Assembly: GCA_022661535.1 (NCBI GenBank)
Contig: JAKULF010000020.1
Span: forward strand, 62,001 to 126,000
DNA length: 64,000 nucleotides
Direction of reading: 5' to 3'
Source of the DNA: Eutypa lata
Lineage: Eukaryota > Ascomycota > Sordariomycetes > Xylariales > Diatrypaceae
Notes under the pieces: generated by a model
Told to the model about the DNA's origin: nothing
Database searches by the model: none
What the model saw: only the letters and a program-made list of their open reading frames with translations
Part shown: positions 23,561-36,480 of the stretch, in pieces
Position numbering within the stretch: position 1 is the stretch's first letter
Layout of the letters: each line of letters opens with the position of its first letter
Program-made: the position numbers and the translations under genes

Positions 23561-25756
23561 TCATACGCCAACTTCAACTCCTTCCCTAATGCCCTCCCTC
23601 ATAATACCACTCATCCCACTAGTCCTTCCGCTCCCACCGCCAATATTAACTCCCGACCCCGACCCCGACCCCGACCCTATCCCCGTCCCCGTCCCCGACT
23701 CTTCCCTCTTAACCCTGCCACCAACCATCCCTCTCCTATTCCTGCCCGTGCGTCCCCTACCCAGCCAATTCAATTTAAGCAGTCTCCCCAACTCTACGAC
23801 CATCTTGTTGCCTTCATCCCCGTTAGACGACGCCGTCGCCGTCACCGTCACGCTAGCGAGCACGCTCATGCATTGAAGCATCCTCCCCACCATTTCGGTG
23901 ACCTGCTTGCTGTCCTCGACGTTCTGCTCGCGGTCCGTCGCCGCCGCCGTCCTCGTCATCTGTGGTGTGAACGGCCGAAGTAGGCTCCCGGAGCCTCCAC
24001 CACCACCAGCGGACTGCGGGTCGGAGCCAGCGCTTGCATAGCTCACGTTGCTGATGGCGCGACTGCGGCTTGGATTGGAGCCCCCGTCGCCCAGTAGCGT
24101 CGTGCTGCTCGAGTTGTAGCTCGATGCTATGCTTGGATCTAATGACATGGCGGTGCCGGGGCGGGGGAAGCTGTCGTTGGGAGACGTAGATAGGTTTGAG
24201 ACGAGGGTGTCCTGTTGGGTCAACGTTGTCGGTGGAGGGGACGTCAGGGCCAGAGATGACACCAGAGAGGAAGGTAGATGTTCTAAGGATAGTCGGGAGA
24301 AGATGGTCTTGAGCTTCTCATACCGGGGTAGGATGATGGTGTCCCGGTAGGCGATCAGTACTAAGCTCCGGATGTCGCGGAGGCTAGACGAAGACAACGG
24401 AAATGATTCCGACGTCCAAAAGTCACGAACCTGTTCTGGTGGTATGATAGAACCGCATCCTTGGAATTCTAGATCTAGAGGGAGAAAGACGGCCTGCATG
24501 TAAGGCAGAATACTAGTAAATGTAAAGATCCACAGCTCGACGAGTGTGGGTATGAGCCTCTCCACGGGGCTATTGCGTAATGTATGGTCGAGGGAAGCGA
24601 ATCCGGTGTTCAGCAGATCCCTAAGGTCCTCGAGAATGATATTTCCTGAGCGACGCTGGACACAATATTGTATATGCAGCACGACCATGCGGTTGTAATC
24701 CTCGATACATAGTGGTGGATCTTCACCCTGGAAGACATTCAGGAGAGCAGCTTGAAGAACAGGCCAGGCATCAACGGGTCCCATGCCGTTGTTGAGACCG
24801 TACCGGCTGGGGTCGACTGTATCTGTGTAGTGTAATGGCGTAGCGGTACCGGCACCACCAGTCCCGAGACTACCAGGACCTGGCCATTCCGATGCAACCG
24901 TTAGCACAGACTCGTTATCATGGCGCATTATTACGTCTAGTTTGTCTTCTCTCCTCCTCTCCCGCAGCGCACGGCCGCCGTGTCGTAGGTCGAGACCGCT
25001 GACGCTCTTACCTAAATTACTACTGGGCACAGGACTAGGCGGGGCATTAAAGTTGTATAAACTGATGGGGGCAGCCGGATCGACGGGTCGAGAGTTACTG
25101 GCGGCGGATGATAGTGGGAGGTGGTATTCGTCCTTGTTACTACTGAGTTTGTGCTTCTGTCTCGATAAGAAGTGGTGCTTCTTCTCCTTGGCTTCCTTAT
25201 CCACGGCGGAATCGATGGGTCGGATGGTGGCAGACGATGAATTTCCGAGGTTGTAGAATGACTGGGTGTCAGCTAAACTTGTCGTACTGTAGTTCCCACG
25301 TTGTAAAGAAGCTAGAGCAGACCCTATCTTGCCCGGACTGGGTAGAGGCTTCTCCTTGACATCACCTTTCGTATCTATCTTCTTGGGTCTCGAGAACAGC
25401 TTGACCTTGGATTTCTCGTACTTGGTCGGTTTCTCTGGTATGATCAAGGGCGGTGGTGGTGGAGGATCATGGGATGGATGACCTGGAGTAGGTGTTGCCT
25501 GAGGTGATTGTCTTGGAAAGACGACATTAGCTGCTGCAGTTGCGGCTGATGATGGATTTCCTGCCAGGCCATGCTGGTAACTCTGAGTTCCTTGATGTCC
25601 AAACCCATTATCTCTAGGGGCGCTCGCTTCTGTCAGACTTAGCATAGGCGGGCTGAGAGGACCGGTATTCGGTTTAGATACGACTCGCTTTCCCGGCTCG
25701 TAGGTCCCTTCGCTTCCAGGGAATGGAACGGTCTGAGATCGATGTCGGTTATGTTG

Positions 25757-25799
<43 letters not shown>

Positions 25800-26425
25800 T
25801 GTTGGTGTTGCATGGCAACTTGAGCTGCTGCTTGACTAGCAGACAGCGCATCGTTTCGTTGGGCCATGGCAATATGTGAGAGATTGGAGGTACTAGTAGA
25901 AGGGAGAGTAGGTTCGAAATGACCCTGAGTGTGTGAGTGCTTGCGTACGTGACCGGAACGACCAGGTGGTAGGGTCAAGGGAGATGAGGTTCGCGCCGAA
26001 GAAGAGGAGGCGTAGTCGTTTCCCGGTCGGGTAGGTCTCGAGTAGTTCTGCTGTTGCTGTTGCTGAAGACTGCTAGTACTAGAATTCGCATGTAGTCCAA
26101 AACTAGCAAACGGGGAACCAGCTGCGCCGCCTGGGGTTTGAGGTGATCGTGTCTTGTTGAAGCTGCTATTGCTGACATTGTTCAAGTTACTAGTGTTGAG
26201 ACGGAGGGGGGTGGAAGCCGTGTTGGTATCGTCGCTCGACGACGAATCAATTCGGCGTATCTGAGGTCTGGGAGGAGGGCGGGAATTCGAAGGCGCTGCC
26301 GAAGATGCTGCCGCAGCGGCTGCTGACGAAGAAGCAAAAGCGGAAGCGGAAGCAGAAGCGGAAACACTCCCGGGAAGAGGAGAGAAACTCCCCGGGGCTC
26401 TTTGCTGCATTCGCGACGGTTGCAT
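23561..26425 (-). CDS. hbrB: HbrB-like TORC2 subunit (Bit61/PRR5 family)
   Basis: Component of target-of-rapamycin complex 2, involved in polarity and hyphal branching in Aspergillus (HbrB). It is a single 954-codon exon. The N-terminal half is Ser/Ala/Gln-rich and includes a long poly-Gln tract. The HbrB domain starts near WPVLQAALLNVFQGEDPP and runs through DYNRMVVLHIQYCVQRR, LIPTLVELWIFTFTSILPYM and QAVFLPLDLEFQGCG to LRDIRSLVLIAYRDTIILPRYE. After a Ser-rich linker, MVGRMLQCMSVLASV may complete the domain. The extreme C-terminus is a Gly-Ser/Thr repeat encoded by hexanucleotide repeats around 23,650-23,700. Start ATG at 26425. Confidence 0.9.
25753..25812 (-). repeat. CAG/CAA poly-Gln tract in HbrB
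   Basis: Roughly twenty Gln codons in the HbrB N-terminal region, mostly CAG in the centre with CAA at the ends. Likely length-polymorphic. Confidence 0.85.
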
Positions 26426-28594
26426 GATCGTAGGTTTTAGGTACGTTAGTAGTTAGGGAGATCAAAGCGTAGTACAGGTACCCAAATTATATTAAGTGGT
26501 GTGGAGACGGATCTGTCACATCTTGACCCTGTCTAATTCAAGTATGTAGATACTGTAAGTGGGTGGTATGTAGTAAGTATTTTGCTACCTAAGAAGCGGT
26601 AGGTGTGTAGGTGTGAGGGAAGTCATGAACAGGTGTTCAACTTGAAAAGAAGACAATGGATCAAGTAGTACAGTTGATTTAGGTTCTTAGAGGCTCTAGC
26701 AGTTGAGATTAGGTTATGGCTGGAGGTTTGAGGTGGGAGGTCGCTGGCTGATAGTGAAGTTAAGTTGCACAGGGCCAATTAAATGGAAACGATAAGATCA
26801 GCGAGCCCACTAAACTTGCTAAAAATAGATACCTACTTACCTAGGCACTCTAAATAGGAGCGCGAACAACAACATCTGGCTATAAGGTTATATAGATACG
26901 TGTAGGTAGTGCTTGAAAGGGTAATATCATCATCTCCCTATTAGTTTGAAAATTTTGCTCTTGTTATTAGAAGAATCCATGTAACAGAACGTCCGCGACA
27001 AGCGGGTTGCTCATGCCCAAGTCCTTGAGCTGCGCGTTATCATCATGTTAGAGAGTCAACTGCAAGCTTCACAAAAAAAAAAAAGGATGCTATAGTCTAT
27101 CCTGTGAGAACGAGACCCTGCGAGGTCGCCAAAGTCAGCTCCACCATCATGTGACATCGTCGACCAACCATACGCCACAAGATGTTGATTCCTTGGACAG
27201 CGCAGCGGATTCCGCCTTGGGCACCGCTGACGCTCTTTTCTCACTTAGAGCCCATTGTTCTATGTGTGAAGGTAGTGGTGCGGAGGGTGTGAAGTCGTAT
27301 ACGCCGGTGATTTCGAAACTCGCTGTTATATAAACCATCCAGCCTATCTAGCTCAACACCCCCGGAAACCCATAGATAACCAACTCCGTAAAACGCATCC
27401 CACCTCTATTCGCTTCATATTTTGGCCGGCGCTTCGGGCTAATCTCATTCTAAACCAATATATCTACGACAGCGAAGATTGTATTAACATACTCTTTTGT
27501 TGTCTCAGACTCAGATGGCCTTGGAACGAGTCCGTCTTGGAGCCAACCGACAACGAGGAACTGAAATTCCGAGCTACCTAACTTTTAATATAACACCTTC
27601 ACGAAGCTTGAGGGCTGGGGCTTGACTAAGGGGTTTATAGACGGATATCCGTCGCTGTTTAAAGATATGGATTCTTCGTCTATCCATTACGAGCTCAGTT
27701 AGGATTCTTCTTCGTGTAATAGTACTACTCAGGCACTGGACCGTGTAAATTCTCCGGTATAATTGATTTCCACTTCCTAGACGCCCACTTCTCCCAAACT
27801 GCCTATAAATTGGGCTGGTAGATACTCTAGACACGGTTAATATACTTATTTGAGAAAGGGGGAGGTTGTTGTCCGACTTCATCATATTGATGACTATTTT
27901 AACACTTATGAGGGACCGTAGACTGAAACATGACCCCTTTTTGTTTCTGTCATTTCCACGTCATGCCTTGGCATACAAATGATAATTTGGTTTGCCCTCT
28001 AGCTGCTATCGAACGTGTGCGATATTGTAACAATCCACCATAGGGTTAATGATCTTAATACTAGCGTATCCCGAACGAACTCAAGACCAATCCGGTGCTA
28101 CAGTCGTAGTAACTGTTAGTAATATAATGTGAGTATAAATACTGAGCCTAGTGACGCACCAGACTCTTTTAAGTTGCCTATACAGTACTGTCAGCCCAGC
28201 TACTAGGTATGGAATTTAAGCCATCAGCATGCCAATAACAGGTACCTCAGTTTGCTATCTTGGGCTATGATTATAGGTCGAGGGTCCTATCTTACTCTTA
28301 GTGAACCATTATATTCGTCTCATCCACGTAGGTTATGAATGTGGCAACGTAAGACTACAAAGAAGGCAAATGTATAGTCTATAAACTCTGTAATGACAAC
28401 CTCTTACTAGCTGCGCACTTCTACAATCTTCCTGAACACTTATAACCTTCCCCTGGGGGTTCTTACTCCATAGCCTATTCGGGTATCGGGGTCTGGGGAT
28501 CACCCGAATCATCCATAATGAGATGATTGCCCGTATCATTCATTGACATGGCACTGCAACCCAACTGAAACATACGACTGGCTAAATAGGGATC
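26426..28594. other. Intergenic upstream of HbrB
   Basis: About 2.2 kb. Short ORFs here have no codon bias or splice support. The right end adjoins the uncertain 3' end of the STAND-type gene. Confidence 0.45.
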
Positions 28595-30269
28595 AGAAGA
28601 GTTCATCTACAAGAGTAAGGAATGGTGATTAACGTATAACTCACATTGCGCACTGCTGAAACTCAAGTGTTGTAACCCATTCTTTCGATATGAGATCCGC
28701 CTTGCATCTGTGCGTTGGAGTTCGATAAGCCAGACAGGCAAGGCGAGGTTCAGTTTCCCAGATAGAGACGAGAGACTATCATCCACTACTATATATCTTG
28801 TCAGCTCATTGGAACTTTCGTCGATCCTGGATCTGGAACTTACAGTCTTGGCTCAATATGGTGCAATTGTCAGAGCTGACGATGATCAGGCGGTGTTTCC
28901 TACCCGAGGCACGAACCACAGTGATACTCGCGTCTTGAATGAAGATCTCATCACATTTCACTTGTGCAGATTGCCTGGGACTCCGTTAGCCACTAGGGGA
29001 TGAGAATTGATAGTTATTTCGATTACAAGACAAGAAGTGTGCTCTCGTCCTCCCGAGGATATTTCAGACTCGAGACGAAAAGTTCTTCGCGAGCATTGTT
29101 GACCTTAGCATAAAATCTCCTTGCGGCTGTGGGGTCGATCAGTATCGTCTTGGGAGAATGATTTTATTCTCGTATCATAACAGGACTCGAGACTAACCAT
29201 CTTCTTGTGTAAATTCAATGGTCACGTCAGAGTTGGGTAGTTTCAACGTCCGTTCATCAAGGAAGATGCCTATAACTTCCACGCCTGCAACCTTTGTGAC
29301 GAAATCTTCCATATCCAGGCTGGTTATTGTGTCGTGCTTAACTTGTTCGGATATCAGCTACTCATAAGAAGAACATGCTTATAATAGGGACTTACGTATG
29401 ATTGCAGTTTGCGCAACATCTGTGCTGCCTTCGTCGCAATCGCCGTACGATATCATCATTTCAGCAGAGCTCAGATGTTGGGAAGAATCTGAATTCGTAG
29501 CTGTGTCATATGAAAATTGAATGTCGTTGACCCAATTCCGAGTGAGAGTTCTACCCGCCAGCTGGAATGTGATCGATTCTACAGTAAACTGCGCTTCGTC
29601 CACGTCCATGCCACTGGCTGGAGATCCATTACTACTTCGTGGAATTGTCTCAACGTCTTTGAGATTGTCAATATACCAAGTGTGAATATCTTTGAGAATG
29701 GTGGACGTCTCTTGCATTCCGGTCTCGATTCGTGTGGCCTGAGTACTAGGCAGATTTAGTTGCAATTGTCTTAGGTCATATCCGATCAGCAGCACCTACT
29801 TATTAATCACGCCAATTATTAGGTTGAGACTGCTTGTATGAACCACCAACTGGCTCCTTAAAGTCGCGAGGTCTCCAGATTCTGTCGTCCATGCCACTTT
29901 CTTCCAATTCTTATATAAACCCCGACGCCGTTTCTTAAAGCGTGGTCTCGTGGGATCCTGCGGCTCAACAATATTCCCATACTTTTCGATAACGGACTCT
30001 AGATGGCCTAGAGTTTGCCCGCAGTTTTCAAGAATGGACTGAATTGCATCCCAGTCGTGGCCGGCCCCTGGACTTCCGGCCCTCGGGGAGTCATCTGGGT
30101 TTTGGACCTTACTCAGAGACTTTAATGCTGAGCTGAGGGAATATAGCTGGTTTTCAACTTCTCGAAACTGACTTGGTGCGGACTTTCGTCCTTTCGTAAT
30201 TGCCTGGGCAAGTTTCCATGCGATCTGACCCATGAGCACCACATCACCTATGGTGACTAGAGCAGACAT
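28595..30269 (-). CDS. Protein with fungal STAND-associated N-terminal domain; 3' gene model uncertain
   Basis: Starts MSALVTIGDVVLMGQIAWKLA, resembling the N-terminal domain of many fungal NACHT/ankyrin (STAND) proteins, here without a visible NTPase. Exon 1 is 30269-29800. Intron 29746-29799 (donor GTAGGT, acceptor CCTAG) removes an apparent in-frame TAG and gives GVINNTQATRIETG. Exon 2 ends at 29396. Exon 3 starts 29341 (acceptor ACAAG) with LKHDTITSLDMEDF and ends near 29198. Further coding-like segments follow on the same strand: DPTAARRFYAKVNNAREELF (about 29,130), DASITVVRASGRKHRLII (about 28,930) and a segment near 28,770. Their phases do not all join cleanly, so introns are missed or the 3' half is decayed. 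Transcribed divergently from the vWA gene. Confidence 0.6.
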
Positions 30270-30750
30270 AGTGCTCTAGTAGTAACAAGAAGGGGATATA
30301 ATGAGTCAGAGTGACAGTGGTATGTCATGTAAGAAGCTCGTTTTTGACTCGTTGATGTTTGGATTCTTATTATTATGTGTTGTTTCTGGTCTTTTACTAT
30401 TATAGGTCTAATCCTGTATGACGATAACTAAAAAGAAGGCTTGTCTCACCATAGAGCTATGGTGTGGGAGCCTTATTGGAGCCTAAAGCTGCGCCTCCGT
30501 CCGTCGATTGTGCTACCTAAATTTCCAATTAGTGAATATCTTGCTCTGTATAAGATATATGTATTTATAAGCCTAGAGCCTTGCGCCTGTGAGGAGACCT
30601 GAAAACCAAGCCACGTCATCATTTGAGCAAGTTTAGTCTTTGAGACCTTTCAACTTTTCTTACCTCTTCGTTTACTCTCAATTGATATTAGTTTAAGTTA
30701 TCTCAAGACCGTAACGTACCACTGATATATCACTGATATCTCTCCATGAA
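30270..30750. promoter_or_regulatory. Bidirectional promoter, STAND-type gene and VIT/vWA gene
   Basis: 481 bp between two head-to-head start codons. No ORF. A CTCCATGAAATG leader precedes the vWA start. Confidence 0.5.
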
Positions 30751-31541
30751 ATGTCAGGCCGAATTTTCGCGCATGGGATTGTTTGGGATCCGCGGGAGCC
30801 ACTGCCCCCCGAACTTGAAGATTTGCAAGCGACCAATAGTCGCTCTAGTACCGTTCGTACTGTAGGCACGGGCAATACGACTCTTACTTCGGTCCATATT
30901 CCAACTGGAGCCTGGAGAACAATCTCATCTGGTGGCAATAATGTACCGAATTTGCCAATACGAGCAAGATTGCCCAAGACAGTACCAGAAACTGCTGTCT
31001 GTGAGCCGAACCGGAACGTCCTTCCACCATTATCAATTGCCCTGAACGCTCAGGTCATCCAAGATACCGCGAGGGTCACGGTAACCCAACAATTCTGGAA
31101 TGATGCGGATGTGCCTATTGTTAAAGCTTTGTTTACATTTCCCTTGCCTACTGGTTGCACCCTGACAGAATTCAGCTGTCGCATTGGCCGAGGAGAGATC
31201 TTGAAAGCTACCGTTAAACCCAAGCAAGATGCACGGGACGAATTCAATGATGCTATTCTAAGAGGAGCTACCACTGGCCTGCTTGACCAAAACACACCTG
31301 AGATATTCACGTCGTCGCTCGGAAACATTCCACCAAACACAAGATTGAAATCAAAGATTACCTTCATCACCCTCCTGAAACATCAATTCAACGATAAACG
31401 AAGTGTTACGACTCTTACAATACCTACGAGCATTGCTAGTCGATATGGCGAAGCTCCCTTCGAAGACCAAGGATCTGCGTCTACCGATATGCGAAAAGGG
31501 CTATCGATCGAGATAGATATCGTTGACGTTAATCGAATCCT
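30751..31541 (+). pseudogene. VIT + vWA domain protein, 5' half (split by retrotransposon)
   Basis: Encodes the VIT (vault/inter-alpha-trypsin) domain of a fungal protein that pairs VIT with a von Willebrand A domain. The VIT core is visible as VTVTQQFWNDADVPIVKALFTFPLPTGC (residues about 110-135) and AILRGATTGLLDQ. The frame is open from ATG 30751 and hits TAA at 31543-31545 only because of the insertion. Removing 31542-38781 (element plus one target-site copy) fuses it in frame with the 3' half to a 953-codon frame, with no stop at the junction. The function of such proteins in fungi is poorly known. The gene is disrupted, though both halves are still open. Confidence 0.85.
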
Positions 31542-31546
31542 TTAAT
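31542..31546. repeat. Target-site duplication, left copy (TTAAT)
   Basis: Five bases before the left LTR. The right copy is CCAAT (38782-38786). The two differences are C-to-T, as RIP would produce. Confidence 0.7.
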
Positions 31547-31720
31547 TGTTGCAGTTAAAGCTGCTTACTAAGCTCTCGGAGCAGGGTAAATTTATATCCG
31601 GGGCTTTTATAATATATATAAATCTTTTTAATTATTTATTTTTAATTTTAAAGCTTTTTAAATAATATTTATATTACGCTTTATATTATATTTTACTTTT
31701 AAATTAATTTATACGTAATA
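31547..31720 (+). repeat. Left LTR
   Basis: 174 bp, the same length as the right LTR. The first 70 bases are nearly unmutated (TGTTGCAGTTAAAGCTGCTT...), then it becomes RIP-mutated from about 31,615 onward. Confidence 0.85.
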
Positions 31721-34700
31721 ATTATAAACTTAACGTTTAATTAACTTTAATTTTAATATATTATATTAATTTTTAAATTATTTTATATATTAATTATTAC
31801 GTAAAATTAATTATTTATATATTTATTATATAACTTTTATTTATATATTATTACGTTTTATTAATTAATTAAATATTTTAATTTTATTTATAAAGTTTTA
31901 AACGAGTTTTTTAAATTATAATTTTTTTTAATAAAAACGAAAAAGTTTTTTTAATTAACGTTTTTATAATTAATTAACGAATATTTTTTTATTAATATAT
32001 ATAATTTCGCTTTAACGTTAAAAATTATAAAATTTAATTTTATATTAACTTTAAAAGCGAATTCGTTAAAGATTATACTTTTACGCTTTTTATATTTATA
32101 TATACGTAATTTTTTAAAAGCTTTTATAAATAAAAGAATAAAAATTACGAAAAGCGTTTTAAAACGTAAAAAAAATTTTCGCTTTTAAATAAAAAAACGA
32201 AGTTATAAATAATTAAAAAAAGCATTTTAAAAGTTAAAAAAAAATATAAATAAAAATTTAAGCGTTTTTTAATTAAATAACTTAAATATATATAAATTTT
32301 TAATTAAATAATTAATATTAATAATTAAATTAATAAAATAATTATTAAAAGTATTTTAAACTTTATTTAAATTAAATAAATTTAAAATAATAATTTTATT
32401 ATTTAAAAGTTTATAAAATATATTAAAAAATATTATAAACTTTTTAATTTTATTATTTTATTTAACGTTAAAAAAAGTATAAGTTTATATTTAAAAAAAC
32501 AAAACGTAATAATATTAAGTTAAATATTTAATATTATAAATAATTAAAAGCTTTTTAAAATATTTAAATAAATAACGTTTTTAACGTATAAAAGTTATTT
32601 TTAATTAAAGATTTTTTATATACGTTAAATTATAAAATAATTAAATTTTAAATAAAATAAAAAATTTAAAATTTAATAAAAAAAAACGCATTTAAAATTT
32701 TAATTTTTAATTTAAACGTATACGAAAATATATTTTTTATTATATTTAAAAAGAATAAATTTCGTATTATTTTAAACGAATTAAAAGTATTTATAACGTT
32801 TAAAAAAATTTACTTTTAGTTTTATAAAAAAAATTTAATTTTAAATCGAAAAAGTTAAAAAATTAATAAAATAATAATTATAAATGCTTTTATTATTTTA
32901 ATTTTAATATAAAGTATATTTAAAAGTTTATTATTTATAATAAATTCTTTTATACGTTTATTAAAAAGCTTATTAAAAAAGTTATTTAAATAAATAATAA
33001 AGTTTATAATAAAAGTTTTAAAAATTTAAAAGCTTTATATTTTAAGAATTTTCGCGTTAAACTTATTAAATTTAATTTATTAAACGATTTCGATAAATTT
33101 AAAAAAAATGCTTTATAAAGTTTATTAAAAAGAAAAAATATCTTTATAATAATAATTAATTTTTTTTTATTAAATTCGAACGTTTTTAAGGTTTATTTAA
33201 TGTTTATTTATAATTGTTATTTTTTTATAAACTTTATTTTAATAAATAATTATAATATTATTTATTTAATTAATAATCGAAATTTATTTATTTTTAATAT
33301 TTTTAAAAAAATTATAAAAGAAAAAATAATAAAAATAAAAATTACGTTGTTTTTAATCGATAAAATTAATATTTAAATAATTAAAAAAGTTTTTAATAAA
33401 TAATAAAGTTTTAAAATTATTAATTTAATTTTAAAAAATATAATAATAATTAAAAGGTTTTATTTAAACGTAATATTAAAAGCTTATTTAAAAAAAAATA
33501 TTTAATATTACGATTTTAATATTTTTTTAAAAATTAATAATATTAAATAAAATTATATATTTATTATATTTAAACGTAAATAAAACTTTACTTTTTTTAA
33601 ATATAAATTTATTACTTTTTATTTAAACGTTTTTATTAATATTTTTATAAGTTTTATAAGCATTATAATTTTTTTTTTTATTAAAACGTAAATAAAAATT
33701 AAAAGCGTAAAAACCTTTAATAAGTTATTTACGCTTTTAAAAAGATTTAAAAAAGTTATAATATTTAAAAATAAAATACTTAAATTTAATAATGTTTAAA
33801 AAACTTATTAATTACTTTTAAAACGTTTTTATTAATAATATAATACGTTACGAAAATAATATTAAAAAATTATTAAAAAATTAAATATTTAAGTTATTTT
33901 AACGTATTTATTAAAATTAATTTAATTACTTTTTAAAATATAATAAATATAAATAATTATTAATTATTAAAAATAATTATAACGATAAACTTTTCGATTA
34001 TTTAATTATAAATAAAAATAATAAAGTTATTATAAAAATTTTATAAAATTTTAAAAATTAAATATATAAATATAAACGGCTTATAATTTATATAATTTAA
34101 TAAAATAATAATATTAAAATAATTAATATTTAAAAAAATATTTAATATTAATATTAAATTAAAGTTAAAAGTATAAAAATCGAAACTTTTCTTTTATATA
34201 TTAAAGAATTAATAAGTAAAGAAAAAAGCGTTAAAAATATAATTATTTTAAAATATATTATAATAATAATTATAATAAATCTTTCGAAAATTTTTTAATT
34301 AAAAATAATTTAATATAAAACGATTTAACTTTATAATATAAATTTAAATTTTACGAATTATAATAAAAGCTTAAATAAAGTATTTAAAAGTTAATTTTAA
34401 TAATATTTTCGATAATTTAATTTAAAAATCTTTAAAGTATTTATAATAAATCTTCGATTTAATTTTAATTTAATATAAACATTTAAATATTAAATTTATT
34501 CGTTAAAAAAAAACCGAAAAGTTTATAAAAATTAAAAAGCTTTTAAAGTAAATCTTAAAACGTATATAAATTATTTAATAAATTATATTATAATAAATCT
34601 TTATAAAATTTAAATTTTTAATTTAAATTAAATAATTATTACGCGTAACGTATGTTTTAATAAATATTTTTTTTATAAAAGAAAAATAAAATAAAAAAGC

Positions 34701-35859
34701 GATTTTTATAAATATTAATTAATTACTTATAAAATATTTTTATATAAACGAAAACGTTATAAATACTTTATATATTATTTAAATATTAAAAGCGTAAAAT
34801 TTTAAAAATAAAATAATCTTTTTTATTTTTAAATTAATTAAATACGATTTTAATTTTTTAAATAATTAATTAAGAAATTTAAATTTAAAAATAATAAAGC
34901 TTATATTATAAAATAAAAAAGTTATAAAACTTTAAATCTTTAATTTTATATTTAATTTCGATTTCGAGTAAAATTTTAAATTAATAAAAGAAAAATAATT
35001 TACTTTTTTTAAAAATAAAGTATTTATTATAAATAATAAAAAAGCTTACGAAAACTTTAAAAAAAAACTTATATAAATATAATAAAAATTTACGAAATTA
35101 ATAATATTTTTAATATTTAATATAAAGTTAATATAAATAAATCTTTATTAAAAAATAAAAAGTTTATTTATAATATTATCGTTATAATTTAAAATAATAA
35201 TCGAAATGTATATTTAATCGATTTAATTAATGTTTAAAATGCCGTATATAAACTTTTTACTTATAAAAAAAACGAAAAAGTTATTTATAAATAATATAAA
35301 TAATTTAATTAATATAATATAACGTTAAACGATATTTATATATAAATTATAACTTTATAATACGTTAAAATATAAAACTTTAAATTATAAAAAATTAAAA
35401 TAAATTAAAAAACTTATAAATTAAATAAAGTAATTATATAATAAATAATTTAATTATTAAAAATAACGTATATAAAGTATAATTTATTAATAAATTCGAA
35501 AATATAATAACTTTAAAAGTTATAAAAATAAAAAAAATAATAAATTTTAATTTATTTTTTTTAAAAAACGCTTTAAATAAAAAAAATATTAATAATTTTT
35601 TATATTATTATAATTATAATAATTTTTTAAAAATATATTATTTACTTTTTAATAACTTTAAATAAAAATAAATTATATAAAAATAAATTATTTAAATCGT
35701 TTAAATTATAAAAAAATTTAATTAATTATTTATTAAAAAAAAACTTTATAAAAAATATATACGTAAAAATAAAAACTATAATTATTAAAGATATATTTAA
35801 AGAAATAAATTATTAATAAATTAAATTTTAATTTATTTTATTAAAATAAATATTTAATT

Positions 35860-36480
35860 ATAAATTCGATAAAGATAATTACTTAAAACGTTATAAATTA
35901 AAATTAATTATATATAATAATTTTTAAAAAAAAATATATTTAATTTAATTTACGTTATAACGTTTATAACGAAAACTTTTAAAGTTATTATAATTATAAT
36001 AATAAAGTTTAATTTAAAAATTAATTAATATAACGTTAAAATAACGTTTTTAAATATAATAAAAAACGATAATATATTAATAATTTACGAATATTCGAAT
36101 AAATTTAAAAAATATAATATTTTATTAAAAGTTAAAAAAGCTTTATATAAATTAAAAAATTTATTAATATTATAATATAAAAAGTTTAACTTAATATTAA
36201 AAAAAATTAAACTTATTATTTTAATAAAAAAGCCGTATTTATTTTATAACGAATAATATATATTTTTAATTATATTTTTTATAAACGATATTTTAATTTT
36301 ATATAATAAAAAATATAAAGCGAAAGTTTAAAAGCTCGAAAATTAATTTAAAGCGAAATATAAACTTAAAAAATAAAGTTTAATAAATTAATTTTTTAAT
36401 ATTAAAATAATTAAAAATCGCGAAATGTATAAAATTTATTTATTTTATAATTTATATATTAAAAAAATAATAATTTATTT
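35860..36480 (+). pseudogene. Remnant of copia reverse transcriptase
   Basis: Translated fragments still align in order with copia RT: KDNYLKRYK, KALYKLK, YKKFN, LFYNE, FFINDILILY and KYKAKV/KLEN. They are interrupted by TAA codons created by C-to-T and G-to-A changes. The catalytic Asp pair is degraded (NDI instead of VDD), so it is non-functional. Confidence 0.75.

Noticed and set aside
23465..23983. 172-codon plus-strand ORF rich in Pro/Arg/His
   Set aside because: Antisense shadow of the HbrB C-terminal Gly/Ser repeat; no independent support.
27574..27885. 103-codon minus-strand ORF
   Set aside because: No family, no splice context, random-like composition.
29746..29799. In-frame TAG at 29796-29798 in the STAND-type gene, like those in AMA1
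   Set aside because: A 54-nt GT-AG intron (donor GTAGGT, acceptor CCTAG, internal CTAA branch-like site) removes it and gives a family-consistent junction, so it is not a nonsense codon.
31542..31546. Other placements of the LTR ends giving TTAA or ATTAA duplications
   Set aside because: These gave unequal LTRs, junction stops or the wrong frame. CCAAT/TTAAT gives equal 174-bp LTRs and restores the host frame.
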